From NCBI GenBank assembly GCA_958353395.1, contig CATWSG010000008.1, positions 1 to 64,000 on the forward strand: 64,000 nt of DNA, given 5' to 3'. The notes under the pieces are model-generated. The model searched no databases, had not been told where the DNA came from, and was given only the letters and a program-made list of their open reading frames with translations. A program made the position numbers and the translations under genes. Of the stretch, positions 53,060 through 61,090 are shown piece by piece (position 1 is the first letter of the stretch; the number at the start of each line of letters is the position of its first letter). The stretch comes from an uncultured Collinsella sp. GTDB lineage: Bacteria; Actinomycetota; Coriobacteriia; Coriobacteriales; Coriobacteriaceae.

Positions 53060-53215
53060 TCAGGCGGCAGGCGCAGCGCGCCGCAGCTGCCGTCACGGCC
53101 CCGCAGTCACCCCAGGCAGCAGGCGCGACAGCGCCGCAGCTGCCGACCGCGCTCCGCAGTCCCCAAAGGCGGCAGGCGCAAAGCGCCGAGGCCGCCGCCG
53201 GGACCAGGGCCTGCA
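53060..53215. repeat. Degenerate GC-rich tandem repeat
   Basis: Three units of about 53 bp start AGGCGGCAGGCGC, AGGCAGCAGGCGC and AGGCGGCAGGCGC, each followed by GCGCCGC(A/C)GCTGCCG-like sequence and CGCAGTC. No open frame with family features. The 52692-53439 gap is otherwise palindromes with no gene. Confidence 0.7.
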
Positions 53216-53297
53216 ACGGCCACGTGCCCCCATATCAGCCCAGCGGCCCCAACCAACAACGGCCCCATCGCAGGTCGCTTGCAGCAGCGTCACCGAA

Positions 53298-53427
53298 GGC
53301 GGGGGCCGGGCTTAGTTTTCAGAACACTCCGCAGACCAGTGTGGCGCCTTGTCCGCGGCTCCGAAGGAGCAGGACAAGGCGCCACACATGGTCGAGGACG
53401 TTCTGAAAACTAAGCCCGGCCCCCGCC
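53298..53427. repeat. Nested palindrome I downstream of asd
   Basis: Perfect 28-bp outer arms 53298-53325 (starts GGCGGGGGCCGGGCTTAG) and 53400-53427. A second stem GTGTGGCGCCTTGTCC/GGACAAGGCGCCACAC (53339-53354, 53372-53387) lies inside, and a third, GCTCC/GGAGC, at its centre. The right end is 13 bp from the asd stop. Confidence 0.92.
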
Positions 53428-53439
53428 GGACAGGTCACA

Positions 53440-54465
53440 CTACTCGCAGAGCAGCTTAGCAATCTGGACGGCGTTGGTTGCCGCGCCCTTACGGATTTGA
53501 TCGCCGCAGCACCAGAAGGTGATGCCACGCGCGGCCTCGGGGTTCGAGATATCGCGGCGCACACGACCGACCCAAATCAGGTCCTGGTCGGACGTATCCA
53601 TCGGCATGGGGAAGCGATCGTGCGCATCCTCGGCGCTCATGTCGTCAACCAGCTTCACGCCCGGAGCGGCGGCCAGCGCAGCACGGGCCTCGTCAACCGT
53701 AATGTCGCGCTCAAACTCGAGCGTAATGCTCTCAGAGTGCGAGCGCAGCACGGGCACGCGCACGCAGGTGCAGTTCACGCGCAGCTCGGGCAGGTGCATG
53801 ATCTTGCGGCCCTCGTTTTGCAGCTTCATCTCCTCGGAGGTAAAGCCCTCCTCCTTGACGCCGCCAATCTGCGGAATCAGGTTACTCGCGAGCTGGGCGG
53901 CAAATGCGCGCGGCTCGGGAATCTCCTCGCCACGGCCCAGAGCGGCCAGCTGAGCCTCGAGCTCGGCCATACCGGGAGCGCCAGCACCCGAAGCCGCCTG
54001 GTACGTCGAGACGATCATGCGCTTCACGCCGGCGAGCTGATGCAGCGGCCAGGTGGGAACCAGGCCGATAATGGTCGCGCAGTTGGGGTTGGCGATCAGG
54101 CCGTGGTGCCACTTGATGTCGTCGGCATTGATCTCGGGCACGACCAGCGGTACCTCGGGATCCATACGGAAGGCATGGCTGTTGTCGACCACGACGGCGC
54201 CGCGCTTGACGGCCTCGGGCAGTAGCTCCTTCGCAATGTCGTCGCCGGCGGCTCCAAGCACAATGTCACAGCCCTCAAAGGCCTCGGGGCAAGCCTCTTC
54301 GATCACGATCTGCTCGCCGCGGAACTCGACGGTTTTGCCCGCAGAACGAGCGCTCGCCAGCAGCTTGAGCTTGCCAACCGGAAACTCCTGCTCGTTTAAG
54401 CACTCGAGCATCTGGGTGCCCACGGCTCCCGTCGCGCCCAAAATAGCAACCGTGTACTGTTTCAT
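53440..54465 (-). CDS. asd: Aspartate-semialdehyde dehydrogenase
   Basis: A 341-residue enzyme converting aspartyl phosphate to the semialdehyde, branch point for lysine, threonine and methionine. Nucleotide motif G-A-T-G-A-V-G-T-Q-M near the N-terminus, catalytic Cys in N-P-N-C-A-T-I, and L-R-S-H-S-E-S-I with the substrate His. The ATG at 54465 follows AAGGGGGAAGC, and the frame upstream lacks a site. On the same strand, lysC ends 173 bp upstream of it with a terminator between, so the two are probably separate transcripts. Nested palindrome I follows its stop. Confidence 0.93.
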   Translation of the reverse strand: MKQYTVAILGATGAVGTQMLECLNEQEFPVGKLKLLASARSAGKTVEFRGEQIVIEEACPEAFEGCDIVLGAAGDDIAKELLPEAVKRGAVVVDNSHAFRMDPEVPLVVPEINADDIKWHHGLIANPNCATIIGLVPTWPLHQLAGVKRMIVSTYQAASGAGAPGMAELEAQLAALGRGEEIPEPRAFAAQLASNLIPQIGGVKEEGFTSEEMKLQNEGRKIMHLPELRVNCTCVRVPVLRSHSESITLEFERDITVDEARAALAAAPGVKLVDDMSAEDAHDRFPMPMDTSDQDLIWVGRVRRDISNPEAARGITFWCCGDQIRKGAATNAVQIAKLLCE

Positions 54466-54539
54466 GCTTCCCCCTTTAAAGGTTATGGCTTTTGCCTGCA
54501 CGCCGAGCAGGCCGATTGTTGTTGCCAGTGTATACAAGA

Positions 54540-54566
54540 ACGGGGCGGACACGAAACCCGCCCCGT
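54540..54566 (-). terminator. Terminator of lysC
   Basis: ACGGGGCGG (54540-54548) and CCGCCCCGT (54558-54566) form a perfect stem. On the minus strand TTCTTGTATAC follows. It lies 73 bp past the lysC stop. Confidence 0.75.
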
Positions 54567-54638
54567 CGAAACGAAACCGAAACGAAACGCCCCGTGCTAG
54601 ATTTTTGGCACTTGTCCCAAAAATATACCGAGCAGTCG

Positions 54639-56027
54639 CTACTTTTTGAGCGCGGCCAGGGTGGGATCGACCGGCGTGGGAGCCTCCAAATCGGAGACCT
54701 TCACAATGCCGTTCTCATCGGAGAAGGCACGGTAAATGGTCCGAATCGCCAGGTCGAAGTCTTTCTCCTCGACACCGATAATGATGTTGATCTCGTCGCA
54801 GCTCTGCGAAATCATGCGCACGCTCACGCCGGCCTGGCCGAGCATGCCAAACAGATGCCCCGAGATACCCGCACGGCCGCGCAGGTTACGACCGACGGTC
54901 GCGATGAGCGCCAAGCCCTCGACAACCTCGATCTCGAGCGGCTCGACCTCCTGCTGAATGTCGCCCACAAGCGAGTACAGCGAGTCGTGCACATCCTGCT
55001 CCTGCACCACAGCGCCAAAGCGGTCGACACCGGTGGGCATGTGCTCGACGGAAACGTCATAGCGTTCGAACACCGAAAGTGCACGGCGCATAAAGCCAAC
55101 GCGGGGCTTGGTGCGGTCGCGGGCAACGTTGATGGCGACAAAGCCGCGCTTGCCGGTCACGCCGGTAATGATGGGCTCGGCCTCACCCTCGTCAGCCGTC
55201 TCGCTAATGATGGTGCCAGGATCCTGCGGCGCATTGGTGTTCTTGATGACCAGCGGAATACCCGCCTCGCGCACGGGGAACACGGCCTCCTCGTGCAGGA
55301 CACTTGCGCCCATGTACGAAAGCTCGCGCAGCTCCTCGTAGGTAACGCGCGCAATGGGCTGAGCCTCGGGAACAATACGCGGATCGGCAGAATAGAAACC
55401 CGAGACGTCGGTCCAGTTCTCGTACAGGTCGGCACCCAGGCACTTGGCCAGGATCGAGCCCGAGATATCGCCGCCGCCACGATCGAGCAGCTTGATCTGA
55501 CCCTCACGCGTCGCGCCGTAGAAACCGGGCATAACAAAGCCGCCCTGCTGGCCGTACTCCTGCACCAGCTCGGAGGTACGGTTCATGCTGAGCGTACCGT
55601 CGTGATGGAATGCCACAACCGTCGCAGCGTCCAGGAACGGCAGACCCAGGTATTCGGCCATCAGGCGAGCGGTGAAGTACTCGCCGCGGCTCACGAGCTC
55701 CTCGGTGGAGTAGCCGCCCGAGCGGGCGCGCTCGGCAAAGGCCGCGAACTCCTTACGGATGGGATAGGTGAGCTCCAACTCGTCAGCGATATCAAAATAG
55801 CGCTGACCAATGTCCTCGAGCAGCTCCTCACACGACACGTGATACTTAACGTGCGCGTTAACCAGGTAGAGCAGGTCGGTCACCTTGGTGTCGCCCTTAA
55901 AGCGACGACCGCAGGCAGAAACCACCACAAAACGGCGGGCAGGGTCGGCATCGACGATGGCCTTGATCTTCTTGAAGTGTTCAGCGTCGGCGACCGACGA
56001 GCCGCCAAACTTGGCAATTTTTATCAT
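54639..56027 (-). CDS. lysC: Aspartate kinase
   Basis: A 462-residue aspartokinase. The kinase domain starts K-F-G-G-S-S-V-A-D and has G-R-R-F-K-G-D-T and R-G-G-G-D-I-S-G-S-I-L-A. The C-terminal third holds paired ACT-type regulatory domains (V-A-R-D-R-T-K-P, A-L-I-A-T-V-G-R-N, V-S-V-R-M-I-S-Q-S). It phosphorylates aspartate as the first pathway step and is expected to be feedback-controlled by lysine or threonine. Its divergent promoter region (56028-56130) is shared with thrC, which sits on the other strand. The family call is secure. Confidence 0.93.
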   Translation of the reverse strand: MIKIAKFGGSSVADAEHFKKIKAIVDADPARRFVVVSACGRRFKGDTKVTDLLYLVNAHVKYHVSCEELLEDIGQRYFDIADELELTYPIRKEFAAFAERARSGGYSTEELVSRGEYFTARLMAEYLGLPFLDAATVVAFHHDGTLSMNRTSELVQEYGQQGGFVMPGFYGATREGQIKLLDRGGGDISGSILAKCLGADLYENWTDVSGFYSADPRIVPEAQPIARVTYEELRELSYMGASVLHEEAVFPVREAGIPLVIKNTNAPQDPGTIISETADEGEAEPIITGVTGKRGFVAINVARDRTKPRVGFMRRALSVFERYDVSVEHMPTGVDRFGAVVQEQDVHDSLYSLVGDIQQEVEPLEIEVVEGLALIATVGRNLRGRAGISGHLFGMLGQAGVSVRMISQSCDEINIIIGVEEKDFDLAIRTIYRAFSDENGIVKVSDLEAPTPVDPTLAALKK

Positions 56028-56130
56028 GGCGTGGAGGTTACCTTTCTAAAAGCCTCTGCAAACCTGTTTTGCGCGCTCTGATACCATGGGTTCACCGATT
56101 GGGACCAAGGTATCCGAGGAGCACTGTTAT

Positions 56131-57648
56131 ATGGGAACTTATCATAGTACACGAGGACGCACTTTATCATGCTCAAGTAAGGTGGCAATCCGCACCGGCA
56201 TCGCTCCCGACGGGGGTTTGTTTGTCTCGGACGAGCTTGGCACCCAGCAGGTCGATATCAGCTCGCTTGCCGATAAATCGTACTTTGAAATCGCTCAAAA
56301 TGTGTTGGGAATGTTACTGAACGATTACACGGACGAAGAAATTTCGGCCTGTGTGAATGAGGCTTACCGCGGTACGTTTGCGAGTGATGAGGTCACGCCG
56401 CTCGTCAAACTCGACGCAGCGCCGGGCACCGACGCTCCTCAAACCTATGTGATGGAGCTCTTTGGCGGTCCCACGAGCGCCTTTAAGGACGTCGCCTTGC
56501 AGATGCTCCCCCGCCTGATGGCCCGCACCTCTGCCAAGGACGGTGGCGCCGAGCGCATCATGATCGTCACCGCCACGTCGGGCGACACGGGCAAGGCAGC
56601 GCTCGCCGGCTTTGCCGACGCTCCGGGCACGGGCATCACCGTCTTTTATCCCGAAGGCAAAGTCAGCCGCGTGCAGAATCTGCAGATGTCCACGCAGGAG
56701 GGCGGCAACGTCGCCGTCTGCGGCATCCGCGGCAACTTCGACGACGCCCAGAGCGCCGTCAAGCGCATCTTTGCCGATAAGGAGCTGGCCGAGCGCCTTG
56801 AAGCCGCCGGCACGGTGCTTTCGAGCGCCAACTCCATCAACGTCGGGCGCCTGGTGCCGCAGGTCGTCTACTACTTTGCCGCCTATGCGCAGCTGCTGCG
56901 CGCCGGTGCCATCGAGGCCGGCAATGCCGTGGAGTTCTGCGTGCCGACCGGCAACTTTGGCGATATCCTGGCCGGCTACTACGCCAAGCGCATGGGTCTG
57001 CCCGTTGCCAAGCTCATCGTCGCGAGCGACAAGAACAACGTTCTGGCTGACTTCCTGACCACCGGCGTCTACGACCGCAACCGTCCGTTCTTCACGACCA
57101 TCTCGCCGTCGATGGACATCCTCATCAGCTCCAACCTGGAGCGCATGCTGTACTTCCTGTCCGATGGCGACTGCGAGCTCGTTGCCGGCCTTATGGAGCA
57201 GCTGGCACAGACTGGTCGCTATGAGGTTCCCGCCGACCTGCTGGCAAAGATTCAGAGCGTGTTTGGCTGCGGCTGGGCCAGCGAGGACGAGGTCCGCGCC
57301 GCCATCAAGAGCTGCTGGGACGCCAACGGCTACGTGATCGACCCGCACACCGCCTGCGGCTATCACGTCTTTGAGCAGGTCGCCCCCGCCGAGGGCGCTA
57401 AGGCTCGCGTGCTGCTTTCGACCGCCAGCCCCTACAAGTTCCCACGCGCCTGCTGCGACGCCCTGGGCCTCGACGTTCCCGAGGATGATTTTGAGGCCAT
57501 GCGTGTACTCGAGCAGGCCACCAACACGGTCGCCCCGACCCAGCTCGCCGAGCTCGAGTCCAAACCCGTCCGCTTCGAAGACGTCTGCGACGTAGCCGAC
57601 ATGGCCAACTACGTAGAGTCTGCAGCAAAAAAGATGGCTACCAACTAA
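56131..57648 (+). CDS. thrC: Threonine synthase
   Basis: A 505-residue PLP enzyme converting O-phosphohomoserine to threonine. The PLP lysine is in G-G-P-T-S-A-F-K-D-V-A-L, with S-G-D-T-G-K-A-A-L and P-T-G-N-F-G-D-I-L-A-G-Y. The ATG at 56131 is nine bases after GAGGAGCAC; the frame opens 15 residues earlier without a site. It uses the longer (type II) N-terminus of bacterial/fungal enzymes. The terminator at 57659 follows closely, and thrB starts 204 bp downstream. Confidence 0.93.
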   Translation: MGTYHSTRGRTLSCSSKVAIRTGIAPDGGLFVSDELGTQQVDISSLADKSYFEIAQNVLGMLLNDYTDEEISACVNEAYRGTFASDEVTPLVKLDAAPGTDAPQTYVMELFGGPTSAFKDVALQMLPRLMARTSAKDGGAERIMIVTATSGDTGKAALAGFADAPGTGITVFYPEGKVSRVQNLQMSTQEGGNVAVCGIRGNFDDAQSAVKRIFADKELAERLEAAGTVLSSANSINVGRLVPQVVYYFAAYAQLLRAGAIEAGNAVEFCVPTGNFGDILAGYYAKRMGLPVAKLIVASDKNNVLADFLTTGVYDRNRPFFTTISPSMDILISSNLERMLYFLSDGDCELVAGLMEQLAQTGRYEVPADLLAKIQSVFGCGWASEDEVRAAIKSCWDANGYVIDPHTACGYHVFEQVAPAEGAKARVLLSTASPYKFPRACCDALGLDVPEDDFEAMRVLEQATNTVAPTQLAELESKPVRFEDVCDVADMANYVESAAKKMATN

Positions 57649-57658
57649 ACCCCATATA

Positions 57659-57690
57659 AGGCGCCGGCGAAAGCCGGCGCACCTTCTTTT
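57659..57690 (+). terminator. Terminator of thrC
   Basis: Perfect GCGCCGGC-GAAA-GCCGGCGC stem (57661-57680) followed by ACCTTCTTTTATC. Confidence 0.9.
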
Positions 57691-57726
57691 ATCAGATACC
57701 TACCGGGATGATGACGAACGTGCATA

Positions 57727-57838
57727 GCGTGCCTGGCTGTTTAGTTCGTCGCGAGTTCCGCACGCAAAGGAAAGCACTTAATGTGCTTTCCGTCTTGCGC
57801 AGGACTGCCCGAGCAGCGAACTAAACAGCCAGGCACGC
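57727..57838. repeat. Nested palindrome J in the thrB leader
   Basis: Outer arms 57727-57748 (GCGTGCCTGGCTGTTTAG...) and 57817-57838, 22 bp perfect. Inner arms GGAAAGCAC/GTGCTTTCC (57769-57777, 57783-57791). The right arm ends two bases before the thrB ribosome site (AGGAGG at 57840). Confidence 0.9.
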
Positions 57839-57851
57839 CAGGAGGACTCAC

Positions 57852-58733
57852 ATGATCAAGATCACCGTCCCAGCAACAAGCGCCAACTTGGGCATTGGCT
57901 ACGATACCCTCGGCATGGCCGTCAGCCTCTACTCGCACTTTACCTTTGAGCGCGCCGACAAGCTCACCATCACGGGCTGCCCCGAAGAGTTCCAAAACGA
58001 GAATAACCTGGTCTATGTAAGCTTTGTCGATGCTCTGGCCGCCTGGGGCGAGCCGGCTTTTCCCGTTGCCATCGACATCCAGACCGACGTGCCCGTCGCC
58101 CGCGGCCTGGGCTCCAGCTCCACCTGCGTCGTCGCCGGCATTATGGCCGCCGCCGCACTGACAGGCCACACCGTCGACCGCGCCGAGCTGGTTCGCATCG
58201 CCACCGAGGTCGAGGGCCATCCCGATAACGTCGCCCCCGCTATCCTGGGCGGCGCCGTCTGCTCCTTTACGCCGACCGATTCGCTCCCCCAGTGCCTGCG
58301 CTACGAGGTGAGCGATCGCCTGCGTTTTATTACCGTGATTCCGCCCTACGAGGTACACACGAGCGAGGCGCGCAAGGTCGTGCCGCAGGAGATTCCGCTC
58401 TCCACCGCCGTGTGGCAGATGGGCCGCATCGCCGGTATGACGCGCGGCTTGGAGACCGGTGACCTCAACCTGATTGCCGCCGCCAATGACGACCGCATTC
58501 AGGAGCCCTATCGTCGCCGCCTGATTCCCGACTACAACGCCGTGCGCGACACCTGCCTTAACGGCGGCGCTAAGACCATCTGGATTAGCGGCTCGGGCTC
58601 GACCCTCATGGCTGTGACCGACGATACCATCGTGGCAAAGTTCCTGCAGGTCAAGCTGCGCGAGCAGTTCCCTAAGTGTGATACGCATATTCTGACGTGC
58701 GACACGGAAGGCGCCCAGATCGAATACCTGTAG
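57852..58733 (+). CDS. thrB: Homoserine kinase
   Basis: A 293-residue GHMP kinase making O-phosphohomoserine for ThrC. N-terminal P-A-T-S-A-N-L-G-I-G-Y-D-T and the ATP motif P-V-A-R-G-L-G-S-S-S-T near 85, with A-T-E-V-E-G-H-P-D-N-V-A-P and G-S-G-S-T-L in the third motif. AGGAGGACTCAC precedes the ATG. It is separated from thrC by a terminator and palindrome J, so it may be expressed from its own promoter. Palindrome K follows. Confidence 0.93.
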   Translation: MIKITVPATSANLGIGYDTLGMAVSLYSHFTFERADKLTITGCPEEFQNENNLVYVSFVDALAAWGEPAFPVAIDIQTDVPVARGLGSSSTCVVAGIMAAAALTGHTVDRAELVRIATEVEGHPDNVAPAILGGAVCSFTPTDSLPQCLRYEVSDRLRFITVIPPYEVHTSEARKVVPQEIPLSTAVWQMGRIAGMTRGLETGDLNLIAAANDDRIQEPYRRRLIPDYNAVRDTCLNGGAKTIWISGSGSTLMAVTDDTIVAKFLQVKLREQFPKCDTHILTCDTEGAQIEYL

Positions 58734-58754
58734 TCGCCGTCCCGTATACTCGCC

Positions 58755-58881
58755 GGGGAGGCCAGGGGGCTTTGCCCCCAAATCGTCCTCGGACATGGCA
58801 GGACCCCCGCTGCGCACTTCGTGCGGCGGGGGTCCTGCCGTCCTGCGGAAAGATTTGGGGGCAAAGCCCCCTAGCCTCCCC
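58755..58881. repeat. Nested palindrome K downstream of thrB
   Basis: Outer arms 58755-58784 (GGGGAGGCCAGGGGGCTTTG...) and 58852-58881 with one mismatch over 30 bp. Inner arms GGCAGGACCCCCGC/GCGGGGGTCCTGCC (58797-58810, 58826-58839), with GCAC-TTC-GTGC at the centre. Confidence 0.92.
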
Positions 58882-59019
58882 TATGTTAACTTCACCGGCG
58901 GCGGCTACAGGGACCTACGCTCTGGAAAGTCGCCGGGCTGATAGTTTGGATTTTTATTGATAGGGGCTCTTGCTAGGCTGGAGCACTTCCTAGAGGCGGG
59001 CATCGGCTGTGTGCTTGGC

Positions 59020-59718
59020 TTAGACGGCGCCGGTTTCTTTGTATTCGAAGACTGGTTCTAGGAGGTCCTCGATGTTGCAGTGGAGGGCTTTTGCTATGGC
59101 TCGTACGCTTGTTACCGAGGCTTCATTGATGTTTCTCTGACGCTGCTCGTACATTTGGATTGAGCGGAGTGACACACCCGATTCGTATGCCAGATCTTGT
59201 TGGGTTTTCTTGAGTCTCTTTCTTGCTAACGCAAGTTTGGTTTGCCTGGACGCTTTTTTCGCCATATCGCAGACGAGACGAGCCACGCGTTCCTCCGAGG
59301 CTTCGTGCCAGGGGCAATACAGACTGCGCAGCACATCAAATGGAACGACATGCAGCAAATCTTCGAAAGACTCTCCTAAGCGCCACTGCAGGTATGCCAG
59401 CATCCAGCCTGTCCAGTATTCCGGTGTCTTTTCGAATCGGTAGGTTCGATTTGGCATCGGCCTTGATTGATAGCCGGACCTTTCGGCAATGAGCGCGAAC
59501 AGCTCAACGCCCGATTTTCCCGACACTACCCATGCATTGCCGCGCTCAAACTCTCGAGCAACCCCGCTCAGGCAAAAGAGTTCAGCAACTTCCGATCCTT
59601 CTGCTCCATAGTCATTGACGGCATAGTCAAAGCAGTCGCCGAGGTTGTTCATTGCATCCTCGAGGTAGTAGACGGGGTATGTCCTACTCGGCCCACAATC
59701 CGTTAACTCTTGGATCAT
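59020..59718 (-). CDS. Antitoxin-like protein: N-terminal uncharacterised domain plus C-terminal XRE helix-turn-helix
   Basis: A 232-residue protein. Residues 1-150 form an unrecognised helical domain (Y-Y-L-E-D-A-M-N-N-L-G-D-C-F-D-Y-A-V). The C-terminal 60 residues are an HTH_3/XRE domain: K-K-T-Q-Q-D-L-A-Y-E-S-G-V-S-L-R-S-I-Q-M-Y-E near 170-190. The start at 59718 overlaps the preceding ART-like gene by 35 bases. The ribosome site there is weak, so coupling to the upstream gene is likely. The protein would bind the double dyad at 60384-60430 and neutralise its partner. The HTH at the C-terminus, after a large partner-binding domain, is unusual for XRE antitoxins. Confidence 0.8.
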   Translation of the reverse strand: MIQELTDCGPSRTYPVYYLEDAMNNLGDCFDYAVNDYGAEGSEVAELFCLSGVAREFERGNAWVVSGKSGVELFALIAERSGYQSRPMPNRTYRFEKTPEYWTGWMLAYLQWRLGESFEDLLHVVPFDVLRSLYCPWHEASEERVARLVCDMAKKASRQTKLALARKRLKKTQQDLAYESGVSLRSIQMYEQRQRNINEASVTSVRAIAKALHCNIEDLLEPVFEYKETGAV

Positions 59719-60367
59719 TCAAATCAACCCTCCCTGCCATCAAATCCCTAATGTCAACACCATCAGAGTCAAATCCGTTTACCGTATCCAGATACTTACG
59801 TCGAGCGTTCTGTTCTCGCTCAAATCGTTTGGGATAAAACTCAGCTCCCGAGACCTGCTTCCAATCGCAGAACCTGATCGCCGAGAACGCGCGCTCACTC
59901 ATAAGCGCATATTGAGTGCCCAAATCCCCCAAAAACATAATGCGCTGCAATTGCCTGAGCGAGATCATGCCGTTGACAAACTGTCTTGCAAACGAGAAAT
60001 AGGAATCGTCTGCACGATAGCCTCGAATAACGTCATAGGGAGAAATATCAATCAGGCAGTTATCCAGCAGATAACGAAGCCCCTCGCGTGCTACTGGCGT
60101 TGAAACATTGAACTCTCTGTTATTCGCCAGAATTGCAAGCCAGTTGAGAATCGAGAACTCACCTGATTCCAAATCCAAAATCGCAAGGCCATCTAAATCA
60201 AGCTCATATCGATTGGCAATGCCATCAGACTCGGTCCGACATGCCCACTCCATTGCCATTTCCTCATGCGGTGTGCAATAAAACCCGCGCCCATAGTCAT
60301 TGAATTGCCTGCATTTATCCAACGATGGATGCTCGACAACAACCTCCGACCCGTGCCAAAGCTCCAT
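59684..60367 (-). CDS. DUF3990 (ADP-ribosyltransferase-like) toxin candidate
   Basis: A 227-residue protein whose N-terminus W-H-G-S-E-V-V-V-E-H-P-S and Y-G-R-G-F-Y-C-T-P (Gly26-Tyr30) is the DUF3990 pattern. That family has the ADP-ribosyltransferase fold: the conserved His5, a Tyr/Arg-G-F-Y stretch, and a later catalytic-type Glu in this family. Downstream are helical segments without known motifs. It begins after AGGAGGTCGAT (ATG at 60367) and overlaps the XRE gene, as a typical toxin-antitoxin pair. The target could be a protein or nucleic acid modified with ADP-ribose; none is shown here. It carries a clean operator just upstream. Confidence 0.8.
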   Translation of the reverse strand: MELWHGSEVVVEHPSLDKCRQFNDYGRGFYCTPHEEMAMEWACRTESDGIANRYELDLDGLAILDLESGEFSILNWLAILANNREFNVSTPVAREGLRYLLDNCLIDISPYDVIRGYRADDSYFSFARQFVNGMISLRQLQRIMFLGDLGTQYALMSERAFSAIRFCDWKQVSGAEFYPKRFEREQNARRKYLDTVNGFDSDGVDIRDLMAGRVDLNDPRVNGLWAE

Positions 60368-60383
60368 ATCGACCTCCTAAAAA

Positions 60384-60430
60384 ATATCACCCCAGTGATA
60401 GTTTACCAATAACTATCACTGGGGTGATAT
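60384..60430 (-). promoter_or_regulatory. Double-dyad operator upstream of the toxin-antitoxin operon
   Basis: Perfect 20-bp inverted arms (60384-60403, 60411-60430). Each arm is itself a dyad TATCAC-N4-GTGATA (60385-60400 and 60414-60429), 29 bp centre to centre. It overlaps a weak TTGGTA...TATTTT promoter and ends 9 bases before the ribosome site of the DUF3990 gene. Autoregulation is the natural reading. Confidence 0.75.
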
Positions 60431-60461
60431 AGATGGGAGCTTTTGAGGGGCTGCAGCCCGA

Positions 60462-61052
60462 TTAGAGGCAGGCCTCGGCGATGCGCTTTTTGAGTTCGTC
60501 GATGCCGGTACCGGTCTGGGAGCTTGTGATGATCACGTTTTCGGCCGGGACGTTGAGCTGCTTTTTGATGGCTGCTGCCTGGCGGGCCTGCTGGGTGCGG
60601 CTGAGCTTATCGGCTTTGGTGAGGCAGACGATAAAGTTGAACTCGTTGCCCTGTAGATAGTCGATCATGTCGTGGTCGAGCTTGCTGGGGTCGTGGCGAA
60701 TGTCCACCAGCGAGACGACCAAGTTAAAGCTGCGCTCGGAGTCGAAAAAGTCGCCAATGAGCTCGGCCCAACGATCGCGCTCGGCCTTGGAGCGACGCGC
60801 GAAACCGTAGCCCGGCAGGTCCACAAAGTGCACGTCGTCGGCCTCGAAGAAATTGATATTGCTCGTCTTGCCCGGCGTGCTGGAAACCTTGACCAGGTTC
60901 TTGCGGCCAAAGAGCTTGTTCATGATCGACGACTTGCCCACGTTGGAGCGGCCGACAAAGCTCACCTCGGGGCAGGTGGACTCGGGAATCTGCGAAACCT
61001 TGCCGTAGCTGGCAACGAACTTGGCAAGCTGATAGTTAATGGAATCGGCCAT
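60462..61052 (-). CDS. engB: Ribosome biogenesis GTPase EngB/YsxC
   Basis: A 196-residue GTPase needed for large-subunit ribosome assembly. G1 is G-R-S-N-V-G-K-S-S, G2 T-P-G-K-T, G3 D-L-P-G-Y-G, G4 T-K-A-D and G5 T-S-S. The family marks are E-V-S-F-V-G-R-S-N-V-G and G-Y-G-F-A-R-R-S. The ATG at 61052 follows AAGGAGTGTCC; upstream frame is Arg-rich and not coding. It is 38 bp from mtnN on the same strand, so they probably share a transcript. Confidence 0.95.
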   Translation of the reverse strand: MADSINYQLAKFVASYGKVSQIPESTCPEVSFVGRSNVGKSSIMNKLFGRKNLVKVSSTPGKTSNINFFEADDVHFVDLPGYGFARRSKAERDRWAELIGDFFDSERSFNLVVSLVDIRHDPSKLDHDMIDYLQGNEFNFIVCLTKADKLSRTQQARQAAAIKKQLNVPAENVIITSSQTGTGIDELKKRIAEACL

Positions 61053-61090
61053 GGACACTCCTTGGTCGTAGGTTCTTACAAATAGACGCG

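Noticed and set aside
54492..56081. A 529-codon plus-strand frame over lysC
   Set aside because: Antisense to a well-conserved aspartokinase, with no coding signature of its own.
57649..57726. A riboswitch or T-box upstream of thrB
   Set aside because: The leader is fully explained by the thrC terminator and palindrome J; no T-box TGGN motif or known riboswitch core was seen.
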